From the NCBI GenBank assembly GCA_012295275.1, contig CM022666.1, forward strand, positions 8,278,265 to 8,310,764: 32,500 bases of DNA, given 5' to 3'. This DNA is from Chrysomallon squamiferum. Its lineage: Eukaryota > Mollusca > Gastropoda > Neomphalida > Peltospiridae. Positions within the stretch are counted from its first letter, which is position 1; the number at the start of each line of letters is the position of its first letter. The notes under the pieces were generated by a model. The model worked only from the letters and a program-made list of their open reading frames with translations. It ran no database searches and was not told the DNA's origin. Both the position numbers and the translations under genes were made by a program. Shown here one piece after another: positions 23,166 through 32,500 of the stretch.

Positions 23166-23447
23166 CTCTATTGCTACTTTTTAATCTGTATCACAGTTAC
23201 CTTTGTAATCTGTACAAAAGCTGGATCGAAATTTCCTTAGTACATCAGTTGAGTCTTTGCCTATTGTAACAGAATTCTACGATCTTTTCATAACGACAAT
23301 GATATACACTTTTCCGAGTACGGGAAGGTTCATATAGAAAGTCACTTACTGCTAATTTCGAGGGGTTTCCGTTGGAATATTTTTCTGTCTCAGAACTTAT
23401 TAAATAAATAAACATGCAAACAAAGAAATGAATGAATGAATAGATAA

Positions 23448-23511
<64 letters not shown>

Positions 23512-23533
23512 ACAGATAACTAAGAAAATAAAA

Positions 23534-23564
<31 letters not shown>

Positions 23565-26500
23565 AATAAATAAGTAAAAAAGAAAAATGTTGTGCAACTA
23601 AAACGCTCATAGGACAGAAAACAGAATTATCGGTAACTGGTCTGATTGTTAATATCTGAAATATACGTCACTGGTTACTGTTAATAGTCAATTCTACCAA
23701 TAAATATAATAACAAGTTCGCAGTAGAATCTGTTCAAAATATAATAAAGAAAAGTGATGAATTCATAAATGTCCTAAGAAAAATAAAGTAAAGTTGCTAG
23801 TAATGAAATAAAATTTAAAACAGAATAGAATTTGTTGAAACTATAACAAAGACAAGTTATAAATACACAAATGTTTTAAGACAAATAAAACAAAGTTATT
23901 CCTCATATTTATGAAACAAACAAACAAAAAAGTATAAATAAAAAAAATATAATAAAATAAAATAAAATAAATAATAATTGCAACAATGACAACAAAATAC
24001 AACAACAGAAATAACCACAGTTAAAAACGATAATAATATTAATAACAGCAGTATTTAATATTAACAACAGCAGCAACAACAGTAGTAATAGTGTTAGCGG
24101 TGGTAGTAGTAGAGGTGGTGGTGATAGTAGTAGTAGTAGCAGCAGCAGCAACAGTAGTAAAAGTATTATGGAGAAAATGAAAACAGTTTACAGATTTGGA
24201 AAATGAGGGCAATAGATAGTTGTTGACATGCAAGCAGTAGATGTTTTCGTCTTTGATAATTTTCTCATCATAACTTTTGTTCACTGGTTTTTCGAATTCT
24301 TAATTGATATATTTTAAAATATAAATATTAATACAAGTATTTCTACGAATTTCTCGACATGTCTTTTGGTCTTCAAGCAAAAGCAATGATCAGAAATAAG
24401 ATTTAAGATTTATAGTGGAGAAATGAAATCATTAAAACTAGATATCCCAATATTTGTCCAAGTGTATTTTTATTTTTTGTTTTTTTTTAGTATTCCCCAT
24501 TTCGCTAGTTGTGCCAAACCCATACTGATTAAGCAACGAAAACATGTTGAACTTATGGAGAAAAAAAACAAGACATAACTTTTACACATCTCATCCGTAT
24601 GTTAATGATCTATTAAAAAACAAGACGCCTACCCTTCATGTTAAACATAAATTTTAGTTCAGTATAACAATGTCATGTAGCTTGGCTAATTGTAAACGAT
24701 TTAAAGAAATAAAAAAAATGCAGTTCACACAATAACATTTTTTTATTCGTCAAAAACACTTCATTAAACAGTTTTGAAAAAAGTTTATTAACAGCAGTTT
24801 CACTGGAGATCTTCGGAGATTTGGGTCTCGTCATCAAAGAGGTCGGCGAGATAAAAAGATTAGAAACCTCCGGTTTAGAATTATAAAAAGTTCAGAAACC
24901 TCCGGTTTAGAATTATAAAAAGTTTAGAAACCTCCTGTTTAGAATTATAAAAAGTTGAGAAACCTCTGTATAGAATTAAAAAAAAGGTTTAGAAACCTCT
25001 GTATAGAATTTATAAAAAGTTTAGAAACCTCCGGTTTAGAATTATAAAAAGTTTAGAAACCTCTGTATAGAATTTAAAAAAAGTTTAGAAACCTCTGTAA
25101 AGAATTTATAAAACGTTTAGAAACCTCTGTATAGAATTATAAAAAGTTTAGAAATCTCCGGTTTAGAATTATCAAAAGTTTAGAAACCTCCAGTTTAGAA
25201 TTATAAAAAGTTTAGAAACATCCGGTTTAGAATTATAAAAAGTTTAGAAACCTCTGTATAGAATTTTAAAAAAGTTTAGAAACCTCCGGTTTAGAATTAT
25301 AAAAAGTTCAGAAACCTCCGGTTTAGAATTATAAAAAGTTTAGAAACCTCCTGTTTAGAATTATAAAAAGTTGAGAAACCTCTGTATAGAATTAAAAAAA
25401 AGGTTTAGAAACCTCTGTATAGAATTTATAAAAAGTTTAGAAACCTCCGGTTTAGAATTATAAAAAGTTTAGAAACCTCTGTATAGAATTTAAAAAAAGT
25501 TTAGAAACCTCTGTAAAGAATTTATAAAACGTTTAGAAACCTCTGTATAGAATTATAAAAAGTTTAGAAATCTCCGGTTTAGAATTATCAAAAGTTTAGA
25601 AACCTCCAGTTTAGAATTATAAAAAGTTTAGAAACATCCGGTTTAGAATTATAAAAAGTTTAGAAACCTCTGTATAGAATTTTAAAAAAGTTTAGAAACC
25701 TCCGGTTTAGAATTATAAAAAGTTTAGAAACCTCTGTATAGAATTATACAAAGTTTAGAAACCTCCGGTTTAGAATTATAAAAAGTTTAGAAACCTCTGG
25801 TTTAGAACTATACAAAGTTCAGAATTATAAAAAGTTAAGAAACCTCTGGTTTAGAATTATAAAAACAAGAATTTTAATGAGTAAGTCAGTTATCGGAATA
25901 GACGATTAAAGCTATAAAACTTAACTGTGTTAATCAGTCTGAGGTTTTTGAAAGATTACAGCGTACGCGACATTCTCGGTTTTTACACCTTGCATATAGA
26001 AGATGAATAGAATTGACCAACAGAGAAGCATTTATACAGATTTTCAGTATTTTTTAAAATATAAATATTATGTATATTCCAGTTAATTCTTAGACAAGAT
26101 AGGTTACTGTTTTTGTTGTTGTTCCCAATTATACATTCTGTCCAATGAAAAGATTACGTGTTTGGTCAAAACTGCTGCCACATAGGACTTAATATGACGT
26201 CATCTAATCAAAATTAAATTAACATAAATTATGCAAGCTTCGTTAATCAAAGACGCGGTCGAGTGATGGACACGTCGTCATGGTGGACACCAGTGACGTA
26301 GATGGTGTCATCATAGAGGTCATCACCAACAGCCCAAACAATGTCATTCACCGCCGTTTTAGAATATTTTGTCAGAATCTTTTGCGAACACACTGACAGA
26401 GAGAGAGACAGACAAACAAACACACACAGTTTTATAAATTATAATATTTATTATTATCATTATCACCACAACCTATATCGTCATCATCGTTATTATTGTT

Positions 26501-26642
26501 ATTATTATTATTATTATTATTATAATCATCATCACCACCAACTATATCATCGTCATCATTATCATCATCATTATTATTAAACTACTACTACTACTGCTGC
26601 TACTACTACTACTAGTACTACTACTACTACTACTACTACTAC

Positions 26643-26706
<64 letters not shown>

Positions 26707-27533
26707 AAGAAGAAGAAAATAAATACTAACAAAAACAATTACTTATTAGTATTACTAATACTGCTATCACCTCCACTAGTACTGTTACTACTTCTTCTAC
26801 CATTAATATTATTATTAGTGGCAGTAGTGGCAGTAGTAGTAGTAGTAATAAAGCAATTTATTTTCCATATTATTATAAAATTAACAAAGCAAACAAAACA
26901 AACAACAACAACAACAACAAAAAACGAAATTCTTGGGACAACAGTTCTACAAAATGAATGCATTTTAATTCACATACAATTGTTTCTTAATAATACAATT
27001 AAATTTAGTCGTTACTTATCTCCACTCATTACCGGACTAATTTTAAAATTTGATTTTAGTTTTCCCTAAGCCTCACATTAGCAGCTGTCGTCAGCAGTTT
27101 CCAATATGGCGCCACAGTCGAGTTTTGTCGCCATGCCAACCAGAGCTTAGTCGACGTATTCCGGAATATGCCGATGATAAATCCGGAGCAGAGACTTCCG
27201 TCGCGTCACAGAGAACTTCCCAGCGGAGTGTGTCCGCATCCGCCGTCCGAAACGTCGTCGTCTGGCGAGCTGTTTGTGAACGAAAATTCTCTGTGTTCCT
27301 GGAACTACACGCTCAGCCAGGATCCAAACCGGTATCCGCACGACATTTTACAGGCACAGTGTGCGTGCAGTACGTGCATCAACGGCATCTACCGATGCTT
27401 GCCGATCATACACGAACTACCTGTGATTCGCCAAGTATGCCGGGATGGAACGTTCGCCTACTACTGGGACATGGAGCCTGTTTCGGTCGGCTGTGCATGC
27501 TCCCATGCCAAGACAAGATTTTACAGACGTTGA
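22784..27533 (+). CDS. Interleukin-17-like secreted cytokine, two coding exons
   Basis: Exon 1 (22784-22792) encodes only MNV and ends at the strong donor GTAAGT. Exon 2 (27060-27533) follows acceptor gattttag in phase 0. The join gives 160 residues. The start MNVFSLSLTLAAVVSSFQYG forms a convincing signal peptide, although neither exon alone has one. The IL-17 domain covers about residues 80-152: SLCSWNYTLSQDPNRYPHDI, QAQCACSTC, YRC, VCRDG, and EPVSVGCACS near the end. These match the family's W-x-Y...D-x-N-R-Y/F-P and C-x-C blocks. There are ten cysteines (26, 61, 82, 104, 106, 109, 116, 130, 148, 150) and sequons at N30 and N85. IL-17s act as secreted dimers on IL-17 receptors in mucosal and haemocyte immunity. 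No stop or frameshift was found. Confidence 0.9.
22827..23170. repeat. TAC, TAA, TTC and TTA triplet arrays
   Basis: Consecutive short arrays of different triplets: TAC at 22827-22852, TAA to 22875, TTC at about 22904-22937, TTA at about 23047-23080, and TAC at 23127-23165. Open frames here are artefacts. Confidence 0.85.
23447..23510. repeat. (GATA)n microsatellite
   Basis: About 15 pure GATA units, flanked by TAAAT and TAAT repeats. Confidence 0.9.
24060..24165. repeat. (AGC/AGT/GGT)n triplet tract
   Basis: Mixed CAA, CAG, GTA and GGT triplets. Confidence 0.75.
24860..25866. repeat. 32-bp minisatellite with a 416-bp, 13-unit higher-order repeat
   Basis: Units start tttagaaacctc and continue with cggtttagaattataaaaag or the variant tgtatagaattt(a)aaaaag. 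A run of 13 ordered variants at 24891-25306 recurs in the same order at 25307-25722 with no difference I can see by eye. Single units continue to about 25866. No coding content. Confidence 0.92.
26247..26400 (+). other. Coding-like island inside the IL-17 intron
   Basis: The plus frame is open at 26247-26393, with an ATG at 26280 (MVDTSDVDGVIIEVITNSPN…). A second plus-strand ATG at 26341 in good context opens MSFTAVLEYFVRIFCEHTD. The minus strand is also open (WAVGDDLYDDTIYVTGVHHD…). The GAC/GTC-rich sequence stands out from the AT-rich surroundings. I recognise no family and cannot choose a strand. It could be an alternative exon, a small gene piece or a repeat fragment. Confidence 0.3.
26580..26716. 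repeat. (ACT)n, (AAT)n and (AAG)n arrays
   Basis: Three pure triplet arrays in sequence, with boundaries at about 26644 and 26678. Confidence 0.9.
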
Positions 27534-27543
27534 TGATCTCTGG

Positions 27544-27580
27544 AATAAATACTGGACCGAAATTTCCTCCTGAAAATAAA
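27544..27580 (+). terminator. Polyadenylation signals of the IL-17-like gene
   Basis: AATAAA at 27544-27549 and again at 27575-27580, 11 and 42 bases past the stop. A T/GT-rich stretch (ttctttattttgttaatg) follows. Confidence 0.65.
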
Positions 27581-27644
27581 TAAATAAAAGATATATATTC
27601 TTTATTTTGTTAATGAATATTTTCTTTGCATGTCTTCTGTTCTT

Positions 27645-27645
27645 T

Positions 27646-27681
<36 letters not shown>
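27645..27681. repeat. T-run downstream of the IL-17-like gene
   Basis: A near-uninterrupted poly-T of over 30 bases. Confidence 0.8.
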
Positions 27682-27687
<6 letters not shown>

Positions 27688-27865
27688 TTGTTATAATTTT
27701 ACATAGAGGTATGAATCCAGCAAAAAATTTAGTTTTAAAAGTAGTTTTTTTGGAATAAAAGTAATGTAAATTATATCGCGATTGTTTACTTTGAAATAAA
27801 GGAAATAAATAACATTAAAATATACATAATAATATATATGCCATTTTAGTACATAAATTATTTAT

Positions 27866-27976
<111 letters not shown>

Positions 27977-27979
27977 TAA

Positions 27980-28690
27980 TAAAATAATAATTCTAACAGC
28001 AAAAACTAATAACAACAATAGTAGTAGTAACAAAACTACTAATGGTAAGGATGATGATACTACTTCAGCTAAAGGCAGTACTCTAGTAGTAGAAGAAGTA
28101 TATTAATATAATATTAATTATGATGATGATGCTGACGACAACGACAAAAACAACCACGACAAAAACAACCACAACAACAACAACAAAAGAATAATAATAA
28201 TAACAATAAGAACCCAAAGAAAATAATACGACGACACTGACAACTACAACAGTGATAAGATTAATGATGATGATGATGATGATGATGATTTATAGTAATA
28301 ATAGTAGCAATAGTAGCAGCAGCAATTAATATTAATAATTATGATATATTAATAATAACATAATAATAATAACAACAACAAACGATTATAACTGTAGTAG
28401 TAGTAGTAGAAGTAGTAATAAGAAGAAGTAGAAGTAGACAATAACAGTAGTAGTGGTAGTCTTCATCGTCATTGTCAAAGTAGTAATTCTAGTAGTAGTA
28501 GTAGCAGTAACAACAACAACAACAACGATAATAATAATAACAACAACTACTACTACTACAACAACAGCAACAACAACAATAATAATTATCATCGTCCAGA
28601 GACGGAATTAACTGCGTCCGTAATTAACGCCACGGATTTAAATAAACAAACAAACAAACAAACAAACAAACAAACAAACAAACAAATAAA
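27980..28690. repeat. Mixed triplet repeats and (CAAA)n
   Basis: Interrupted AAC, GTA, GAT and AAT triplets to about 28590, then a unique stretch, then CAAA units at 28643-28685. No gene is visible. Confidence 0.75.
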
Positions 28691-28699
28691 TAAAAATAA

Positions 28700-29290
28700 T
28701 TTTAATGAATTATTTATGTGTATTACTGTTCTTTTACCCTTGTGTTAAGTCATTCTATTTTTGTACAACCTTTGCCTAGGTAGCATGAAACCACCCTTTA
28801 ACGTCTTATTGCGTACCAGCTGACAAAGAACTGTTTTGTATGTAATATCCAGTTTATTCAGATATCAAATATCAGGTATGTCGAGTAGTTGTAATGGCTA
28901 CATATCAAATTCAGTCTGTTAAATATGACATAAGCAGTATATCTAAATAACAGACGCGATGAAATGGATTTCTATTTATCTTTATTTTTGTCTTTTTGTC
29001 TCTCTGTTTTGTTTTCTGTGTAATGCATCCAGAACGTGAAATTATATTAATATCCTTGTCGCTGTCGTTGTTCATATATATATGTAGTTTCTTATGGAAT
29101 AAAACATTGATCTATTGGAATAAATAAATAAATAAGTAAGTTATGAATGTATTCATCTTTGTTCATTTAAAAAAATAAACTATCTCGACTGAACAGTTTA
29201 TCACAGTTGAAGGGACATAACTCGTGAAATCATGTTTCTAAATTAATAGATACTGTTTATGTATGTATATTAGAATGTATGTATTCGTCA
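28700..29290. other. Unique-looking intergenic DNA, no gene seen
   Basis: Mixed-composition, non-repetitive sequence between the IL-17-like and TNF-like genes. I found no convincing exon or RNA gene. AATAAA-type strings at about 29097 and 29119 have no assigned gene. Confidence 0.4.
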
Positions 29291-29297
29291 GTGTGTG

Positions 29298-29300
<3 letters not shown>

Positions 29301-29338
<38 letters not shown>

Positions 29339-29385
29339 CTGTGTCTGTGTACATATATGTGTGTGTGTGTGTTTGTGTGTTTGTG
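29301..29385. repeat. (GT)n microsatellite
   Basis: GT units, interrupted after 29333 by tatgtctgtgtctg and then GT/TTTG variants. Confidence 0.85.
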
Positions 29386-29419
29386 TTTTCATTCGTCATT
29401 AATGTAAGCATCCATTCTT

Positions 29420-29600
29420 TGAGAAGCCAGTCCTAGCGGTAAAACGGGTCTGAGGGCGGAGATATTTATGGATGACTTGTCTCTAAAAGGTTTAGTCACA
29501 TGATATCTAAGCCTAAGGTAGAAGATCATTAGGCTGCTGGCGGGACTGGCGTTTTGCTTTACGGTCCGATTTGAGGATAGCTTTCGTAATCTCTAAAAAG
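29420..29600 (+). promoter_or_regulatory. Possible 5' noncoding first exon of the TNF-like gene
   Basis: A less AT-rich block (cggtaaaacgggtctgaggg) ends at a strong donor, aaaaag|GTACGTG, with GT at 29601-29602. No long ORF lies within it. If spliced to the acceptor at 31782-31783 it would supply the leader of the next gene. The transcription start is not identified. Confidence 0.3.
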
Positions 29601-29602
29601 GT

Positions 29603-30505
29603 ACGTGTTTTATTTTTAATTTCTTGTAAACAAAAACAAATTTTAAAAAACAAAAATATTTCAGGCATCGATTATTGTATGAAAACGATCGATTAGGTAA
29701 ATATATTTGAATTTTGCGTTAGAGTTAATTATACTCTTTGTCAGATTTTCGTCGGCTATTCTAACAAAGACTTCACACTGTTGTTAGTTGCGGTAGTTGC
29801 ATTTGTCAATAATATTGTAGAAGAAACAGTTGTTGTTGTACCAGCAGTTCTGGGGATTATGCAAATGAGATAGTCATGGTAACGAGAAAGATACTTGTAA
29901 TCACAAAGAATTGCACACATTGTAAATTCGAATATACAAAAACTAATTAGACACGTAGAAGTAGTAGTAGTAGTGGTAGTAGTAGCAGTAGTAGCAGTAG
30001 TACTAGTGGTAGTAGTAATAGTAGAAGTAGTAGTATGTATATTAGTGGAATTGTTGTAACAGTGTGGTTACCATAGTAGAAAAGTGATTTTTAATAAAAA
30101 AAGTTCACTGAAGAGACGATCAATCATCAATTAACCAGGAATAAAAAATCTGACATTTTTGTTTTAATCGTTCACGGATGACTAGAAAAATTTCTTTCTT
30201 CCTCCTAAACTTTAATCACAATTGTTATCTATGTGTACTTCAAGACAAAATATTTTGCTTGTTTTTCCTTTTGTTCATTATGCACGACATGACTAACATT
30301 ACTAAGTAAAATAAAACGTAAAGTTTGTTAAATTATTCGGCATATTAGTTTGACATTAAAGAGCATTTCAAGTTATGAAGTTTATAATTGATTTTTGAGT
30401 ATATTCAAAACTGTTAGATAATCTGAAAAACTTTCTTTCATTTAATACTGCTACCTTTGTGATAGCATTTAACAATTAATAATGGTTATGTAACATGTGT
30501 GGTTG

Positions 30506-30542
<37 letters not shown>

Positions 30543-30636
30543 ATGTGTGTGTGCCTCGAAATAACCAACGACACTGGTAGTAAATTATAAGAGGAACATT
30601 TCAAATTCAGATAAAGAAAAAAAAAAAAAAAAATAC

Positions 30637-30669
<33 letters not shown>

Positions 30670-31223
30670 AAATAAATAAATAAAACGAAAAACAAAACAA
30701 AACGAAAAAACAACAAGAAAACATAGTAATAAAAATGAAATAAATAATACCTGTCGTAATTAAAGGAAATTTAAAAATGGAGTTCCCGGACGGGTGTATG
30801 GTGTCACTTCTGTGTTATTTTTCCTTTGAATTGTGAAACTTATTCAATTTAAAGTCTGAGTCATGGTTTATTCCAAGAAATTCACAAACTGAAACTTCCT
30901 AGTAGTTCACAACTACCAAACACAGATAATAATACAGCAGGTAATATTTATTTAATCTCTGTTTATTTATTATTTTATTTGTAGTATATTTAGTTATGTA
31001 TTCATTCATTTTGTTTAATATTTCATTATTCAACTTGTTTAAGATCTGTGAAGCGAGCTTTGTTTACTTTCCGTGTCTGTTTTTCTACAGTTCAGTATAG
31101 TTTAGCATTTGAAAGGTTGCTTTCCACTCATGTTCATTATCACTATTTTTATTTTTTTACTTTTTGACAATGGAAACTAAAATTTCGGTGATTATTTATT
31201 TTGTCGTTTCTTCTTCTTCATCT

Positions 31224-31258
<35 letters not shown>

Positions 31259-31783
31259 TTCTTCTTATTATTATTATTATTTTAATTATTATTTATTTAT
31301 TTGTTGAAACTCGCAAGTAGTTCACGATTGAATGAAACAAATTATTTTTATTTATTTACTTATTTGATATTTATTTATTTATTTATTCATTCATTTTGTT
31401 TATAATTTCATTATTCAACTTGTTTAGAATCTATGATGCGAGCTTTAAAAATTGTCTACTTAAATTCATTTGTATAAGTGAAGTGAGCTTTTGATTTTGT
31501 CTACTTAAACCATTAGTTTATATCATTCCTTTATTAGCAAATTAATCTTTTAAAACTTTAAAAACGAAACTGGAAATGTTCTTTAGTAGAAAAATGAAAG
31601 TAAATAATTAGTACATATATAAATAAAACAAAAATAAATAAATAAATCTAATAATAATAATTACAATAATAAATCAAAATTATTTAAATAAAAGATAATT
31701 TCTGTGTGTGTTTATGTAGGTGCGAGTGTGCGAGCGCAAATGTTACACATTCAGTTTTGTCCAAGTTTTTATTTTGTTTTCAG
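29603..31783. other. Region before the TNF-like coding exon (probable 5' intron)
   Basis: Contains AGT triplets (29958-30035), a (GT)n array (30515-30551), A-runs (30618-30635 and 30641-30667), a CTT/TTC array (31207-31267), and a pair of related segments at about 30888-31065 and 31305-31450. A 19-codon ORF with a good start context begins at 30779 (MEFPDGCMVSLLCYF…) but has no support. Confidence 0.5.
31207..31267. repeat. (TTC)n microsatellite
   Basis: TTC array with one CCT interruption, followed by TTA units. Confidence 0.9.
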
Positions 31784-31806
31784 TGTATTTTATTTTGCTG
31801 CGACTG

Positions 31807-32187
31807 ATGTCACCGTATGAGAAAATGTCGTCAGCGTATTGTGACCTGACCTTTGACAGGGAAAACGAACATCACTACGACCGTGTCAAAGTGATTTCGC
31901 AGAAGAAACGAAGTTCCTCTTTCGGTTTAAAGCGTCGCTTCTTTCGAGTTTACCTGTGTATAATCATCAGTTTCCTTGCCCTCTCGCTTTCGCTTTTTGG
32001 TTTTATCAAGGACTATTGCTTCACAAATCCCGAGAACAGGAAATTAGAAGGCGCCTGCATTCCATGTGCGTACCTGCTAAATACGCAATTTCGGGAAGAC
32101 GATCCAGATGTAGAAATAATCATCAAAGAAGGAGAAAAGACCTGCTGCGCACGCACACCTGCACGGATGCAACAGATGATTAATGAG
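31807..32187 (+). CDS. N-terminal exon of a type II membrane protein, candidate TNF-superfamily ligand (partial)
   Basis: 127 codons run from ATG 31807 to a strong donor (ATTAATGAG|GTGAGT) in phase 0. The second ATG at 31825 has a better context (gagaaaATG), so the real start may be six codons later. An acceptor-like ttttcag ends at 31783. The N-terminus is hydrophilic and basic (QKKRSSSFGLKRRFFR, residues 32-47). One membrane helix follows at about 48-67 (VYLCIIISFLALSLSLFGFI), then a cysteine-bearing stalk: C71, CIPC at 84-87, and EGEKTCCARTPARMQQMINE at 108-127. Basic residues before the helix predict type II topology, with the N-terminus inside. The CxPC...CCAxTP pattern resembles the stalk of molluscan TNF ligands as I remember them. 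The TNF homology domain would lie beyond 32187 and is not seen, so the family call is tentative. Reading past the donor soon hits a stop. Confidence 0.6.
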
Positions 32188-32500
32188 GTGAGTTGGGATT
32201 TGCTAACTGGGTATAGATCATTGTAGGTACATAACTGTATTCGCTGCTAGTTCTAGTATTGGTATCATTACAACTGATCCTACTACTACTACTACTTAAA
32301 AGGAGCTACAATGCCACAGCAAACACTACTGTACTACTACTACTGCTGTTACAACAATCCTCATTACTGCTGCAACAACAACTATTAATAACAATTACTA
32401 CGTCTACTAAGTTAACAGGTATAAAAAATACGGAGAAAGTGGACTAGAGAGATTTTTAAAATTATTATTAACTATAAACAATGGTCATACATATTAAATA
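32188..32500. other. Intron of the TNF-like gene running off the window
   Basis: ACT/ACA triplet-rich sequence at 32270-32410 follows the donor. No further exon is seen before the edge. Confidence 0.5.

Larger units (their letters stand above)
22793..27059 (+). other. Long first intron of the IL-17-like gene
   Basis: The 4.27-kb intron contains trinucleotide arrays (22827-23170), a GATA array, a 32-bp minisatellite, a coding-like island at 26247-26400 and many TAC/AAT/AAG arrays (26440-26720). Unique-looking sequence with no clear gene lies at 23180-23400, 23590-23900, 24180-24860 and 25880-26340. kB-like motifs GAAATTTCC (23228-23236) and GGGGTTTCC (23362-23370) lie in the first of these. 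Confidence 0.7.

Noticed and set aside
23245-23610. Minus-strand frame with SNGNPSKLAVSDFLYEPSRT-like sequence
   Set aside because: Its C-terminal part looks protein-like, but most of it is GATA/TAAT repeat. I see no splice support or family match.
24860-25866. CRISPR-like array of regular 32-bp units
   Set aside because: Units are head-to-tail with no unique spacers, and the DNA is animal nuclear DNA. It is a minisatellite.
27147-27341. Minus-strand frame of 64 codons opposite the IL-17-like exon
   Set aside because: It is a shadow of the coding strand, which carries a clear IL-17 domain and signal peptide.
27050-27583. Plus-strand 177-codon frame overlapping the IL-17-like exon in another frame
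   Set aside because: It has no family pattern and conflicts with the well-supported IL-17 reading.
30779-30838. 19-codon ORF MEFPDGCMVSLLCYF… with good start context
   Set aside because: Too short and unsupported; no splice site or homology can be seen.
31720-31806. Upstream extension of the TNF-like frame (RVCERKCYTFSFVQVF…)
   Set aside because: The frame stays open but has no ATG before 31807, and a good acceptor (AG at 31782-31783) lies within it, so it is probably intron or leader.

Overview
This looks like animal nuclear DNA. Genes are split by AT-rich introns with GT..AG borders, simple repeats are abundant, and there are remnants of Tc1 and Tigger-type DNA transposons. The gene set (a mitochondrial peptidase, an invertebrate-style IL-17 and a type II membrane protein resembling molluscan TNF ligands) fits a lophotrochozoan, most likely a mollusc and perhaps a cephalopod. 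The species is inference.

Layout. (1) At 255-2007, minus strand: the first four coding exons of a gene that runs off the left edge. They give 143 residues of a protein I cannot name, with a striking GPTQFMPQSFEWLHEF segment. (2) At 2008-3355: a head-to-head intergenic spacer. (3) At 3356-14621, plus strand: a complete gene for mitochondrial intermediate peptidase (MIPEP). It has 19 coding exons encoding 697 residues, all splice phases agree, and the HEFGH zinc site is intact. Its introns hold a Tigger-like transposon relic, several minisatellites and a stop-bearing partial copy of exon 17. (4) At 14622-22690: a repeat-rich intergenic region with a broken Tc1 transposase, two tandem arrays and a cluster of short palindromes. 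(5) At 22784-27533, plus strand: an IL-17-like cytokine gene with a three-codon first exon, a TATA box, a 4.27-kb intron carrying a 416-bp higher-order repeat duplicated without visible change, and a second exon encoding the rest of the protein. (6) At about 29400-32187, plus strand: the 5' part of a type II membrane protein gene, a candidate TNF-family ligand, that continues past the right edge.

MIPEP is a housekeeping gene of mitochondrial protein import. The two right-hand genes appear to be secreted or membrane cytokines lying next to each other in the same direction, so the right half of the window may belong to an immune-signalling neighbourhood. I see no prokaryotic, CRISPR or viral system. 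The items most worth a second look are the IL-17 and TNF-like neighbours, the unnamed left-edge protein, the exon-17 relic, and the repeat-embedded splice acceptors of MIPEP.
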